Notes under the pieces: model-generated | What the model was told of the DNA's origin: nothing | The model's input: only the letters and a program-made list of their open reading frames with translations | Databases searched by the model: none | Assembly: GCF_016808335.1 (NCBI RefSeq) | Contig: NC_053143.1 | Location: 50,747,441-50,811,440, forward strand | Direction: 5' to 3' | Source of the DNA: Panicum virgatum | Taxonomy: Eukaryota > Streptophyta > Magnoliopsida > Poales > Poaceae | DNA length: 64,000 nt | Program-made: the position numbers and the translations under genes | Shown here: positions 26,090-38,465 of the stretch, one piece after another | How positions within the stretch are numbered: position 1 is the first letter of the stretch | Layout: each line of letters opens with the position of its first letter

Positions 26090-26575
26090 AAGAAATTCAC
26101 TCAAATTTTGTCCTGCAGTCCTGCTAGGACTCCAGACCACGTTCATCCCATCATTCCCAAAGCCTCACAAGCCTATGCCTTACGCGGAAAGGGACAAAAC
26201 ATTTCTTATGCATACAACTGGCTGAAGACTCGTGAATGGGATGATCCGAGTCATTTTGGTGCGTCCTATACTTCCGCTCAGAGCAAAGTGCAAACACAAG
26301 AAATAAAAGGCTACACTAATGAGCTGCAACACTCACATTCTTATATAGTGCTTACTATCAGCTTGTTCCGCCAAGATGTCAGATGGTGTGGTGTGGGAGC
26401 AGGATCTCACACAATAACAAACCATGCACCCAAAAGGCTACTGCACCTGTGGTCGTTCAGTTGGCAAAAAGAAAAATAATTCGTGCGAGGCCAATTTAAA
26501 TAGCAGTACGCCGACACAGTCATCCACCGTTCATGTGTGAAGTTTGAGCGAGGTGCACTACTTCAACAACATTGT
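26090..26575. repeat. Duplicated segment, copy 1
   Basis: Matches 27070-27485 in the same orientation. Shared landmarks are cattcccaaagcctcacaag, gagtcatttnngtgngtcctatactt, cttatata, ccatgcacccaaaaggct, caccgttca(t/c)gtgtgaagttt and cttcaacaacattg. Copy 1 has ~60 bp not in copy 2. No coding function is evident; the conserved cttatata may be an old promoter. Confidence 0.7.
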
Positions 26576-27069
26576 GTCGACGAGCGCGAACCGTAGGCGC
26601 AAGTGGCCGTGGAGGCACGACAGTGTTGAGGCAGGGGCGGGCGTGGCGGCGACGGGTGTGAGTGACGGGTCCCGGAGCCACGGAGGCGTGTAGACAAGGG
26701 GGGCGTGGAGGCATGCACGAGCAGTGAGCTGTGGGAAGAACAGATAAGGATGAGAAAGAGGAAAGAAAAATAAGGAAAAATAGAAAGAAAAGAGAAAAAA
26801 AAATTAGAAAAAAACCCTTAATCTGATTGTAATATAATTATGTACTCAAGATACTTAAAAAATACAACAATTATTGACTTCAGCTCGTATTCAGTAAGAA
26901 AAATGAGATATGATTATCCTCATGGGCACTTCAGACATTTTACCATTCAACTTAGAGAATCAACTCAAAATAATCTGGATTGTCAAAAATATAGCTTATT
27001 TAGACAGTCAATTCTTCAGACAGATGCAGAACCGTGCTTTTCAGAGAAGGAGATCCAAGTAAGCGGAAA
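26576..27069. other. Unassigned sequence between duplicated segments
   Basis: A short GC-rich stretch (26575-26720) is followed by an A-rich run (26750-26815). No gene was recognised. Confidence 0.4.
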
Positions 27070-27485
27070 CAAACAGGCCCACGTCCATTCCATCATTCCC
27101 AAAGCCTCACAAGCCAAAGTGTATCGACGAAACAATGCCTGCGAGACTCATGAATGGAACGAGCCGAGTCATTTCAGTGTGTCCTATACTTCTGTTCAGA
27201 GCAAAGTGCAACACACGAGAAACAAAAGGCTACACTGACGAGTTGTAACACTCTCATCCTTATATAATACTGCTAATTAGCTTGTTCTGCCAAAATGCCA
27301 GAGGGTGGTGTGGGAGTAACCATGCACCCAAAAGGCTGCAACTGTAGTAATTCTGAGAGTACAATCTGCTCATTCCGTATGCACAGTTGGCAAAAAAAAA
27401 AAGTACGCCAGCATAGTCATTCACCGTTCACGTGTGAAGTTTGAGGTGCACTGGCTACTTCAACAACATTGCCTCAATTTGCCTG
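27070..27485. repeat. Duplicated segment, copy 2
   Basis: Counterpart of 26090-26575, with the same landmark order and scattered substitutions. Spacing between copies is ~0.97 kb, consistent with an old tandem duplication. Confidence 0.7.
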
Positions 27486-29024
27486 CCATGGGCACACACA
27501 GGCCAGGGCACTCTGTTCGTAGCAGAGCATTCCTGTTCTTTCTCTGTTGTTTTTTCTATTTTTTTGTTAAACCTAGCGATTCAAATATACTGTGATGTAA
27601 CTAAAATCTTTGTAATCATTCTATTTTCTTGGTATTGTGAATGCATAAAATTGCCATTAACGATCCAGATTGGTGGCACATTTAGCATGGGGCCGGTAAA
27701 CTGAGTATGATAACAATCTTGTTGGTCTAGTAGCAACTACTGTTTGTTGATAGTGATTGTGCTATGATGGCCTGCCCTCTATAGAACAGGGCAATTAAAG
27801 TGTAATTCATTGTCTAACTCTGAAGCATCAATGATAGAGTATGTGCGACTGTAATTAAATTCACTCCAATTGATGATAGTAGCTGTATGGTAATGAAAAG
27901 GTAACTAAGAGGGAGATAGTCTTGCTAGTAACCTTGGAGGAGGGTGGTGTGTAGTGGAAACCATAGAGCCAATGTATACTGGAATTTATGCTTATTGTTT
28001 TACATCACTGGAGAGATCACTTCCCCATAAAAATCCATACGTAACTCAAAATTACACCGTGATGTATGGCTTTAAAATTGTTGCTCATAGAGGCGGAGTG
28101 CTAGTGCTTTTGCAATCGATGTTCAAATAACGCTTTATCATTGTAGCAACCCGAATTCTAGGATCATTTAATAAATTCACTAAAACATTTAAGCTTTTCG
28201 GTTTTTCAACAAAACCCAAGTAATTGGATTTATTCAATTAGTTTAGGAATAACTAAATTTTTTTTTTGTCCTCATGAACCCCAAACCCTAGATTCTCTCG
28301 GATCTTGATTACATTTGAATTTAGTTCAGTTAAATTTGTATTATTCCAAACCCAACAAAAAGAAACTGCAAACAACTTTCTAGACCAATTCCAGCTTCCG
28401 GGCCAAATTCCCTATCTCCTTTTATCAGTAACTGTTCCTACAGGACCACATTCCCTGTCATCACTAGCTCGGACCAACCCCCTCCAGCACAACACCTATC
28501 AGCCCGAGCTGGCGTGATAAACTGACTGTGTTTCAGTCGATCTACAGAGATTATGTGCATTTAGACAAAGATCTTTGACACAGAAATGCCATTAGCAGGC
28601 TTTCCATGTCCTGGTCACTTGCTGGTTACAGTACTGTCTCAGGATGATGGAAGTGGATGGAACAAGAGAGCCCAGGGAGTACTCCTAATGACACTCAATC
28701 CTATGAATATGCGTGAGAAACGGAATGTTTGATCAGACAGAATGGAGAATGCGAGAGGGATCCAGTTAGTGCCACTTGATGTAGAGGACAACAGCTCTCG
28801 ACTGACCAACAAGCAAGCGCTTTACCAATCCATAAAGTGATACTGAGTTACATATGTACAGAGGTCATTGCGTGCATGCATTTGCTGCACCTTGCATGAC
28901 AGTCTGTCGTAAGGTGACATTCAATCAGCTGTAAATAACATCCTGGTCGCCCGACAAAGGATCTGCACATTTTACATCTTTCTTATTTCTCCTAAGTTTT
29001 TATAACAATCCATCACGAACTGTG
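27486..29024. other. Unassigned intergenic sequence
   Basis: No gene, RNA or element was recognised. It ends at the target-site duplication of the next LINE (29025). Confidence 0.4.
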
Positions 29025-29097
29025 AAGAATCAATGTTTTTTTTTCTCGAATACGTAGGAGAACTGCGCATCATTGTATTAAAAGGAGAAGAAGAGTC

Positions 29098-32000
29098 TTA
29101 CATAGACTCACACACAGACACACTCAAAACGCACACAGAACAAACACATCCTGACATGCTCCACAGATGGGCTTCTTCCTTTGCCATGACCAGGGCTGCA
29201 GCAATGCTGGGTGTAGCACCATTAAAGACACAATCATTCCTATGCCTCCAAATGGTCCAACTTCCTAGGATGATCAGTGAGTTGAGTCCTTTTCGCATGT
29301 CACCAGTGACCGATTGATCAGCTTTTGACCACCATTCATCAAAGGAAGTGTCACAAGGTTGAGGGGCAAGAACAGCTAGGCCGACCTGTCGGAGCAGGTC
29401 AAACCAAAACTGTCGGGCAAAAACACATCCAACCAGGAGATGCTGGATATCCTCTTCAACTTGATCACAAAGTGGGCAGCGTGCTGGGTGGGGAAGATTT
29501 CTTCTGGCTAGGCGGTCTGCTGTCCAGCAACGCCTGTGAGCCACTAACCACATGAAGAACTGACATTTGGGAGGGGCCCAGGACTTCTAGATTCGTTCAT
29601 AAGGTGCAAAAGAAATTGCACCCTGAAATAGAGCATCATAGGCTGATTTGGCTGTGTATTGTCCTGAAGAAGATAACCTCCAGATGTGCTGATCTGGTGA
29701 GTCTTGCTGCAGCACCACCCCTTCGATGAGATCCCAAAGAACCAAGTATTCCATCACTGCATCAATTGACAGCTGCCCTTGAATGTCTTCCGGCCACCTC
29801 TGATTTGTAAGAGCTTCCAGTACAATCCGTTTGTTTGCCCTCCTTTTAGGCACTAGAGCAGCTACCTCTGGTGCAATAACTTGTATGCTTTTTCCATTCA
29901 GCCAATTATCTTTCCAGAAAAGAGTGGAAGCACCATTTCCAACTGTTGTAGTGACAGCAATAACAAGAAGGCACTCGATTTCCTTACTGACCTGGAGCGG
30001 TAGGCTCGCCCAAGGCTTATTGGGCTCAGTTTTCTTCAACCATGGCCACCGGACTCGTAAAGCATAGCCCAGCAATTTCAGGTCAGAAATCCCCAAGCCA
30101 CCTAGTTCCCGGGCGCGACAAACTTTTGGCCAGGCAATGAGACAATGTCCCCCTTGTGCTTCTTTCCGTCCTCTCCAGAGAAAACCTCTCCTTATCTTGT
30201 CAATAGCTTTAAGTGCCCAGGTTGGTAGGCCTGTTGCCATTAGCTGATAGACTACCATCGAAGTGAGGACGAATTGCACCTGGACAACCCTCCCTGCCCT
30301 TGTCATCAAATCAGCCTTCCATCCAGTTAATTGGTCTGCAATTCTGTCGATGATTGGCTGTACCTGATCTCTTGTCAATTTTCTGAGAGAGAGAGGTATG
30401 CCAAGATACCTACACGGGAAGCTTAGAATCTCACAAGGCAATAGGTTCTGAATAGCAGATATACTATCATCCGAGCACTGGATTGGTAAGACACTGCTCT
30501 TTTGCACGTTGGTCTTGAGTCCAGAGGCCTCACCAAATAGTTGTAGGATGTCTAGTATCAAGGTGATGTCATTTGCAGCAGGTCAGAGGAAAAGAGCTAC
30601 ATCATCCGCATACATAGAAATCCTGTGTTGAATCGGTCGACTAGAAAGGGGCTACAGCAGCCCGTCCCGTGATGCCTTCGTGACCATTAAACTGAGGACA
30701 TCCATAACCAATATAAACAACATGGGGGATAGAGGATCGCCCTGGCGAAGTCCTCGTCGATGTTGTATAACCTCTCTCGGATGGCCATTCAGGAGGACCC
30801 GAGTAGAGGAGGTGACTAGTAAACCACTCAAAAGATCTCGCCAACGTGGTCCAAAACCCATTTTAGCAAGCACCTCTAGTAGGAAAGGCCAAGAAACTGA
30901 ATCAAAGGCTTTTGTGATGTCCAGCTTGAGGAGGATTCTTGGCTGTTTTTGGGAGTGCAAGAATCTTACAGTCTGTTGTACCAACATGAAGTTGTCTTGG
31001 ATAAAACGACCCTTGATGAAGGCGGTTTGTCTAGGAGAGACCATCACATTGAGGCGACACGCCAATCTGTTAGCTAGAATTTTTGTCACAAGTTTGGCAA
31101 AGCTATGGACTAGACTGATGGGCCGAAAGTCCTTCACCTGTTCAGCATCTGCCTTCTTTGGGATCAAAGTGATATAAGCAGAATTCAGCATCCAAAGGTT
31201 CATGAAATTCTTCCCCCAAATGGTTTGAATAGCAGCCATTATGTCCTCCTTGATAATTGGCCAACAAGTCTTGTAAAATCTCCCAGTAAATCCATCAGGA
31301 CCCGGGGCCTTATCAGAAGGGAGATTTTTGATAGTATTCCATACCTCCTCTTCCGAAATAGGCTGTTCCAAATCATCAAGCTCGTAGCTTGGCAGTTCAA
31401 GTGCCTCCAGGTTGATGGTTCTATTCCGGTTATCATCCGAACCAATCAGCTTGGAGTAAAAGTCCAGGATTGCTTCAGCCTTCTCCTCATGCCCAATTAG
31501 GACTCTATCTTCAGTTTTCAACTTGGCGATGAAGTTTTTCCATTTTCTGTGACGTGCGTGCATATGGAACATCCTGGTATTTGCATCCCCATCCTTCAAC
31601 CAGCCAATACGAGAACGTACTCTAGCCACCGTCCGTAGTAGGGAGGACAGAGCAAGAGCATGCTTTTTGAGGCTGTTGCGGAGCCAGATTTCATCAGGTT
31701 GGAGTGCCCGGTTGTCTTGCACAATATCTAGCTGGTGAATAACCTCTTTGGCAAGGATGAGCTGTGAGTTTAGATGGCCTATCCTTTTTTGGCTCCAACT
31801 TTGTAATCTTTTTGCTGTTGCCTGAAGCTTTAGAGAGAGGGTCTCCAAAGGACAACGTCGAGGCTGCACCGATCCCCAAGCAATCTCCACTGTTGAGGCC
31901 AAGAATTAATGGACAGTGATCTGAGTCATGCGAGGCACAGCTTTGCAGCAAGCAGTATGGGAATCTATCTTCCCAGTCTGTTGAGCAGAAGACTCTATCC

Positions 32001-32638
32001 AACTTCACCAAAGTAGGGGAGCTGCTAGAGGACGAGCTGGACCAAGTGAATTTTCGGCCGTGCAGAGGGATTTCACTGACTGCCATGTCGTTAATCCATT
32101 TTTTGAACCTGCCCATCATGGCCCGATTTAGGTTGGCATTATTTTTGTCCTCATCCCTATAGATAAGATTGAAATCTCCCGCAACCATCCATGGGCCAGA
32201 GCAATGAGCACGGGTATCCCTGAGTTCCTGTAGAAACTGAATTTTTTCCTGATTTCCTTGAGGTCCATAAACACAGGTAAGCCACCAAGCAGCACCATTA
32301 TCGGGGCAAAACTGAACTGATACACAGTGATGATCCACTCGGCTGCCACCAACTAGCCCAAGGCGGCTCCTCCATGCAACTAGGATTCCCCCACTAGCAC
32401 CAGCCGAAGGTGAGAAACAGAAGTTATTATCAAAATCAGTTCCAAGCATCGAGAGTATTATCTGTCTGGAGAAGGAAGCCATCTTTGTTTCCTGCAAGCA
32501 GACGACATCAATTTTCGAAGATTCCACTGCAACTCTTACAGCATCACGGCGCGCGGTTGAATTAAGGCCCCGCACATTCCAGATCAAAATGTTGGATGGA
32601 TCCATTAGATAAAATAAACATGACGACCAGGAATACAA
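29098..32638 (-). pseudogene. LINE-2 ORF2, endonuclease / reverse transcriptase / zf-RVT (broken)
   Basis: Order on the minus strand: endonuclease (32600-31900; ILIWNVRGLNS, VCLQETKM, GDFNLIYRDEDKNN, SDHCPL), linker and reverse transcriptase (31900-30560; FRPISLVHSFAKLVTKILAN, a KLDITKAFDSVSW block, GLRQGDPLSPMLFILVMD, YADD box at ~30620-30610), thumb/connection (30561-29587) and zf-RVT (29553-29098; HPARCPLCDQVEEDIQHLL). About 25 codons present in the related copy at 44.6 kb are missing after the endonuclease. Stops at ~30650 and near 29585 complete the inactivation. The catalytic YADD is intact. Confidence 0.85.
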
Positions 32639-32643
32639 TCAGC

Positions 32644-35388
32644 CTATGCCACAAGCATGTCTGACTCAACTCCGAGATCCTCCGGAGGAGTCAGACCAAA
32701 AATAGCAGCCAATGCAGCAACATGTGAAGCAGGAGATTGACGAAAGCGTCGAGCATACTCATCGAGAACCTTCTGATCAAGCAGCACCCGCCCATGAGAA
32801 TCATCAGCAACATCCATGTCTAGCGCCCGCATGACCTTCTTCTTCAGGTGAGGGGGGCATACCTCCGGGCTCAAGACCCCCAGGCCAGCTAATCTTCGGC
32901 TACGCCGCGGTGCCTCACTTGGTGTTGGTCTTGGTTTCTTCCTTCTTTTACTGATATGAGGGGCCGGCAGCAGTCCCCCCGCTGTCTTGGATAGCTTCGC
33001 AATGAACACAGCCGCCGGGGTGAGGAGCTGCGAGGGCGGCTGCTGGTTCTCCATTGGCGTTTGATTTTCCAGGATCAAGCTTCTCTTGAAGCGGCGTCGG
33101 GAGTAGACCTTCATGGCTCGTGGGGACCTCGTCGACCTGTCAGGGCTCTGCAACTGCGGCGGCGGCGGCGGCACACCCACTGTAGCTCGAGGGGGCGGCG
33201 GTGTGGGATTCACCGAGAGGGGGAGTTGCTGCGCCTGAGTTGGGATGTGCGGATCACTTCTTTCCTGGGTCGTAGGGGCGATAGTATCCAGCCCACAGGG
33301 GGAGAAAGCGGATCCAAGAGGCATGGCCTCCAACGTAGGCGACCAGGCACATGCCTCAATTGGACCCAGGCCCAAATCCGGTGGGGAAGACACCACCCGG
33401 GCTTCCAGATGTCCAGCCCCAGAAACAGTACATGCTAGCCCATTATTGTTTGGCGTCTGGGGAACCACCTCCCGGATCTCCTCAGGGTGTGCTGCCTGGG
33501 CCATCGCGCCCTCATTAGCATCTCTAGTAAAGTCTTCATCAACGGGCGCGCTCGTTAACGACACCCGGGCCATCTTGTGGGCGATCTCCGAGACCCCCTC
33601 GGGAGTTGATGCGGCCGCCGCCGCATGAATGCCTTCTGCAGGAGCTGAAGCATCACACGGCTGGGGAGCCGAGGAGGCCGCGATCCTCTCCAGAGAGTCC
33701 ACGTGGCCACCAACCGTAGGGTGTGGCCCCAGCCGTGCATGCACCGGGACCCGGCCGCGAGGGGCGCTCGCCTGCGCCGGAGAGCCATCCGGCGAGTCTT
33801 GCCGCCGCCGCCGTCTCTGCCAGCATTGCTCGTCATCGTCTGCAGGCGGGGAAGGAGGATCCGCTGTGCCCAGCGCAGGCTCGGCAGAGGGGACTGAGAT
33901 GGTAACTGGGTACACCAGCGTACGCTTTCCAGATTGCCCACCATCAGTTCCAGCGACGGGCTCCACAATCTCCAGTTCCATCTCCTGCGGGATCAAGGCC
34001 GGGTCCGAGCACCAGGCCATTACTGTGAACACATCTCGTCGATCAGCCGTATCGGGGTGGAGGCCTCCGATCCAACCGTGATCATTAAGGAGTAGCTCCG
34101 CCGTAGAGAGTTCCCAGGCATGGGCCGGGATTCCGCGAATGCCGACCTCGACAGCAACCGGCAGAGAGCCGCCCACCGTGGATTGCACGAAGCGCGTCCA
34201 CCGCATGACATGGAGCCTGAGGGACGGTGTGATGAAAGCCCGGCCACCATTGTACACCCTCTCCAGTAGCTCCTCGCTCGGCAAGATCAAGAGGAACCTC
34301 CCATGCTCGAAGCGCATGAGAGACATGGAGGTTGCCTCGATCTCAAACCGGCTTGCGATGTTGTCGAGAATGGAGTCCGCACTGCCGCTGAGCACGGAGA
34401 CAACCAAGGCACGATGAAGTCCATCCTCCCTTTGCGAGATAGTAGCCGAACGATCGAGAATACGCCGGGGCTTCCGTGGGGCGAGCGCTTCGCCAGTGGG
34501 CCGCCCCGCGCTGGAGGCAGACGCCGGGGCAGGCGCCTCCTCGCCAGAGTCGGGACGGTCGGCCTCGGGTCTCCCAGCTCCACCTCCCATCTTGCGACGC
34601 GGCTTGCGCCTGCGCTTCCGGCCGCCAGAACCACCAGGAGCCTCGGACTGGGTCGCCGTGATCGCCCGAGCGCCCGGCTCACCTGCCGGCATAGTCTTTG
34701 GCCGCCAAACGAGACGTAGGGGCCGGTGAGCATCGGCGGAGTGAGCAGAGGACGGTCGGCAACAGTCGTAGGAGCGGTGGCCCAACGCACGGCAGTGGAA
34801 GCAGCGCATCTTCGACGGGCAGCATGCTGCCCGGTGATTGGGAGAGAAGCAGTTGAAGCAACATCCCCGGAGATCCTCAGGGACCGGTCGACGGGGACGA
34901 AGAGCTGGACGCCGACGATCCTGGTGCTTCCGGCGGCATAGCACATGCGTCCATCCATCAGCATCAGGCGCTCGCGCCGGCAATACGATCCCGCACTCTG
35001 CTGCCCGCAAGACGATGCGAGGCGTCGCCAGTGAGGCACCAGTACCAGCAGCAGCCGAGGCTTTCTGGTGGATATCGCCAGGGGCCTGCAAGGCCGCCGC
35101 CGCCGGGGTCACTCCCGAAAGCAGGGCCTCCATGTACGACGAGGGACCGCCGCCACCGGACTTCCCCGTCGGAGGTGAATCGTCGGTCCACCGCTGCGCC
35201 TTGGAGCGTCCCGCCGTGACACAGGTGGAGCCGCCGGGGAAAGGAGTACAGAGGAGATCTTCCGGCACCAGGGGAGAAGGGGAAGCCGGGCGGCAGGGAG
35301 CCGCGGCCTTGGGGGTGGCCGCCGGACCCGGAATGGGCGCCGGCGTGGGGCTGGTGGTGGGGAGGGTGCCGGGAACCAGAGAGTCCAT
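32644..35388 (-). CDS. LINE-2 ORF1, nucleic-acid-binding protein with two CCHC knuckles
   Basis: Uninterrupted for 914 codons from the ATG at 35388. An ATG eight codons upstream lies in the target duplication and is not part of the element. Near residues 175-210 are two consecutive CX2CX4HX4C zinc knuckles (CFNCFSPNHRAACC and CFHCRALGHRSYDC). A DUF4283-like region follows (about residues 330-440: FEIEATSMSLMRFEHGRFLL, RWTRFVQSTVGGSLPVAVEV). After that comes a long low-complexity Pro/Ala linker and a C-terminal basic segment PRRSRRLAGLG. Plant L1 ORF1 proteins of this kind bind the element RNA to form the retrotransposition particle. The preserved frame contrasts with the broken ORF2, so it could still be translated. 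Its stop is followed within 10 bp by ORF2. Confidence 0.85.
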   Translation of the reverse strand: MDSLVPGTLPTTSPTPAPIPGPAATPKAAAPCRPASPSPLVPEDLLCTPFPGGSTCVTAGRSKAQRWTDDSPPTGKSGGGGPSSYMEALLSGVTPAAAALQAPGDIHQKASAAAGTGASLATPRIVLRAAECGIVLPARAPDADGWTHVLCRRKHQDRRRPALRPRRPVPEDLRGCCFNCFSPNHRAACCPSKMRCFHCRALGHRSYDCCRPSSAHSADAHRPLRLVWRPKTMPAGEPGARAITATQSEAPGGSGGRKRRRKPRRKMGGGAGRPEADRPDSGEEAPAPASASSAGRPTGEALAPRKPRRILDRSATISQREDGLHRALVVSVLSGSADSILDNIASRFEIEATSMSLMRFEHGRFLLILPSEELLERVYNGGRAFITPSLRLHVMRWTRFVQSTVGGSLPVAVEVGIRGIPAHAWELSTAELLLNDHGWIGGLHPDTADRRDVFTVMAWCSDPALIPQEMELEIVEPVAGTDGGQSGKRTLVYPVTISVPSAEPALGTADPPSPPADDDEQCWQRRRRRQDSPDGSPAQASAPRGRVPVHARLGPHPTVGGHVDSLERIAASSAPQPCDASAPAEGIHAAAAASTPEGVSEIAHKMARVSLTSAPVDEDFTRDANEGAMAQAAHPEEIREVVPQTPNNNGLACTVSGAGHLEARVVSSPPDLGLGPIEACAWSPTLEAMPLGSAFSPCGLDTIAPTTQERSDPHIPTQAQQLPLSVNPTPPPPRATVGVPPPPPQLQSPDRSTRSPRAMKVYSRRRFKRSLILENQTPMENQQPPSQLLTPAAVFIAKLSKTAGGLLPAPHISKRRKKPRPTPSEAPRRSRRLAGLGVLSPEVCPPHLKKKVMRALDMDVADDSHGRVLLDQKVLDEYARRFRQSPASHVAALAAIFGLTPPEDLGVESDMLVA

Positions 35389-35417
35389 GGGGGTCACCGT
35401 TTTAAGAATCAATGTTT

Positions 35418-37799
35418 AGTAGCTCTGTATCTTAATTCTTAAATATTACTCCCTCAGTTCTGGTACAGAATCTTTTTTTTTTAGGGAAATGGCACAGAAT
35501 TGAGGTTGCAGAGATCGCCATCGCCAATCTCGATTCTGGTAGAGGCGAAGAACGTTGCTTCAGCTACCGGTTCTTGGTCTATCGTAAGGCTGGCCAGCTG
35601 CGCTCTTCGGTTCTTTGCAGCCACAAGTTACATCTCATAAGAAGAAGACTCATGGCTAATAAATTGACACTGATAATGACGGTGAGCAAGCAAAGCACAT
35701 AAGTCTTCCAATTCACCAGAAAAGAGTGCGCTGCTTCAACATCCATCCTACATTTCCAATGGCTCCCAAACCTACTTGTCTCGACACAAAGGGGCAACTC
35801 TTGTTTGTTGAATGAATTACCAGTTGTAACATTGTGAACTGCAACTCCTATAGGCTAACCTTTTCTCATTTCTCAAGCTTCCTGATAAAATGCCACAATT
35901 GTATAGTACATTCCACTTAATAACCAACCAGACACAGCTACAAGGCTACAACAACAGTATTAACTCAGCGAATACTTTTCCACTTAATGCGATAGATTCT
36001 TCTCATTCCCTGCAATAGCTTCCTCTGTGCTCAAGTACAAGCATTTCTAGGCTTTGTAAACTATATTAAATTTGGCCGAGTTTGGATAAAAGATTATTAT
36101 CAAGGTCTAGCGCATCAAAGAAATATACTTGAAAAATAAATTTCATTAGGATCCAATAATACTAATTTGATGCCATAAATGTGCTATTCTTTTCTATGAG
36201 CATAGTCAAACTGACGATGGTTCGACATGCCTATATTTTGAAGCCGAGGGAGTATGTGGTACGGGCAATAGCAATATGCTCTGATCTGTACCAACCATCC
36301 ATCGAACTACTAGGCAGTGTACCAATAAAAGACTTTTTAATTTTTTATATGTATTCTGAAATCTGTGTTCTTAGTTTAGCCTTAGTTACTTCTTCATCCA
36401 GCATTTTGCTACACACTTCTCTATTCCAAGATTAGGACAGTTAGATTGGATCTTCCAGTTACAGTAAAATGATAACACAGAACAAATGTTACTGACTCTA
36501 TACGCTCGGCCTTAGCAAAACATGCAAATGTCTCAAAGGTTGAATTCTCAGGAAGAAGGTTACCAGCATTGTCTCTCGGCTTTTGCTACATCAATTCAAT
36601 ATATCCTATACCAGGTGTTTCTTATCCAATTTCCAAACATCAAGTTTCTAGATGGCTATGTGCTGGGAACTCAGAGTTATCTACACCAAATAGCCTGCAG
36701 TAGTTGATGACATATCACATATGTATATTGCCCAAGCAGCCGCCCTCGGCAGCAATCAGACACTTTGAAAAGCAGAGGAAGCAGAACATATGTTTCAAAA
36801 GCAGTGCTAGTGAATTAACTGCTTCCCTTTCAGCAGTGCATATGTTTCAAAAGCAGTGCTAGGTGTTCCTGGTACTTCCCAAGCCTACAGATCGAGGTGT
36901 GTCTCATGTATGTCCAACACTTCATGAATGAATAATTTTGATAGCTTGCTCTGCACAGATGCATATATATAGAGGACGGGTTGTACAAGGTCAGCATGGC
37001 ACATAGTGTTGATTGACCACTTCTAGTAGTAGAGAACTGGACATGGAGAGTACAGTCGGGTTTTTTAAAGAAAGGACAGTTAACTTTTGCACAAGTGCAG
37101 AAGTGCCATGTCAACTTTATAATACTGGTGGTTGCAATTTTATATGCATCATCACTACAGAGTACAGACTGAGGGCTCCTAAACCAACTTTGGAAGTGAA
37201 TTTGTATAGTCGATACCGACTTATAAATGAAGGCATTTTCACTATCCATATAAATAACCATCTATCTGCCAATTAACTGAGTGTATAATAATCGCTTATT
37301 TGTAAAATCCAATGTAGTTTAAGAACCATCACTAATAATATATAGATTGGATCAAAATTAGCTGCTTTACTTTGAAAATCCAAAAGAATTAGCTAAAAAT
37401 GTGTGTACCAAGCATAGTGAAATGGCACAGTGAACCAAAACCGCTTGAATCATCTAAAGGCTAACTGAGTAAGAGCTTATAAATGTAGTAATTGCTTTTT
37501 TCATGGCAAATGTGTTAAGAACCGAGTATATTCAGCCTAAGTTCCCACTCACACATGTGCATAGCACATCTCTTAACTTTTATCCATCGTTTTTTGTAAA
37601 AGGATTAACCTAGAGGTGCAATCACCTCTTATAGCTCCGTCCACATGTCATGTCAAATGGTTAACACAGAGGTTTTTTGTTTGGATCACAAAGGCTTATA
37701 AACTAGATTACCAATATGGTACTAATCACAGAGACACCAAAACACTTGGACCACCAGTGCCGAAACCATAATATTCTGCCCGTTTGCCATGGCACCTTC
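35418..37799. other. Unassigned intergenic sequence with MITE relic and short direct repeat
   Basis: No gene was seen. A degenerate Stowaway-like right end (tcaaactgacgatggttcgacatgcc ... gagggagta, ~36060-36254) lacks a clear left partner. A 24-bp direct repeat, catatgtttcaaaagcagtg+ctag, occurs at 36787-36810 and 36839-36862. The region ends at the target duplication of the next LINE (37800). Confidence 0.45.
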
Positions 37800-37814
37800 A
37801 ACATCTTATTACCA

Positions 37815-38430
37815 TCCGGACGACGTGCCTCCGGCGATCGACCTCCTCGTCCCAGAACCTGACGTGGTGGCCGGGGGAAGGGCGGCGGATCGTCGCGTGC
37901 TCGTCTACCCCATCTCAATTGCTGTGACGCCCCTCGACGAGATGGCTGGGGCAGCTGCCCCCCGCCTCTCCCTCCTCCGGCGTTCGATGATCGGCGGCGG
38001 CGGCCGCGTTCCACGGCGTCTTTCCCACCGCCGGCAGCGCGGAGGGACCCAGGCTCGAGCGGGGCCCGCCGCGGCCCGATCGCCTCACGACTGGGCCCGA
38101 CATACACTAACGACGGCGCGTCTTCCCGTGGCATCGCGCTGGGCCCGGTGAACGACGTCGCGCCCCATGTTCCGAGGAGGCCTGCGACCCCGGGACCCGA
38201 GGCTGTCGAGGTTTTGGACGCCTTGGAGTCTGTGACGGACGTGGGCGATGTTATTGCGCGTGCGGCGTGCCCCCTTCGACAGTCGAGCTGCCCGCCTTGA
38301 ATGGGATCGCGGTCGTCAAGACGGCGGCGGCGGATGACGCCTCGCTGCCAGTTCGTGACTCCCCCCCTCCGTCTTTGAAGCTGGTGGTCCCCCATGATCT
38401 ACCTGCTGTCGGAGATCACCGGAATTCCGA
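37815..38430 (+). pseudogene. LINE-3 ORF1, middle part (before the copia element)
   Basis: Encodes the segment after the DUF4283-like region and part of the low-complexity linker, with frameshifts (VLVYPISIAVTPLDEMAG in one frame, SLKLVVPHDLPAVGDH in another). The exact boundary with the copia element lies between ~38400 and the primer binding site at 38436. Confidence 0.65.
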
Positions 38431-38465
38431 TATTTGGTACCAGAGCGGTTACGTTCTCGGTGACC

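Larger units (their letters stand above)
29039..35403 (-). mobile_element. Near-full-length L1-type LINE (copy LINE-2)
   Basis: Flanked by the 14-bp direct repeat AAGAATCAATGTTT (29025-29038 and 35404-35417). Reverse orientation: the T run at 29036-29044 is the poly(A) tail, preceded on the minus strand by the family's 3' stem-loop in decayed form. ORF1 (35388-32644) is intact. ORF2 (32638-29098) is broken by an internal deletion near 31900, stops near 30650 and 30560, and another break near 29570. Only 15 bp precede the ORF1 start, so a 5' UTR promoter is absent. The element is inactive in cis. Same family as the copies at 25120 and 37815. Confidence 0.93.

Noticed and set aside
32644..35419. 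Many plus-strand open frames of 60-190 codons.
   Set aside because: They are opposite-strand shadows of the GC-rich LINE ORF1 and show no motifs.
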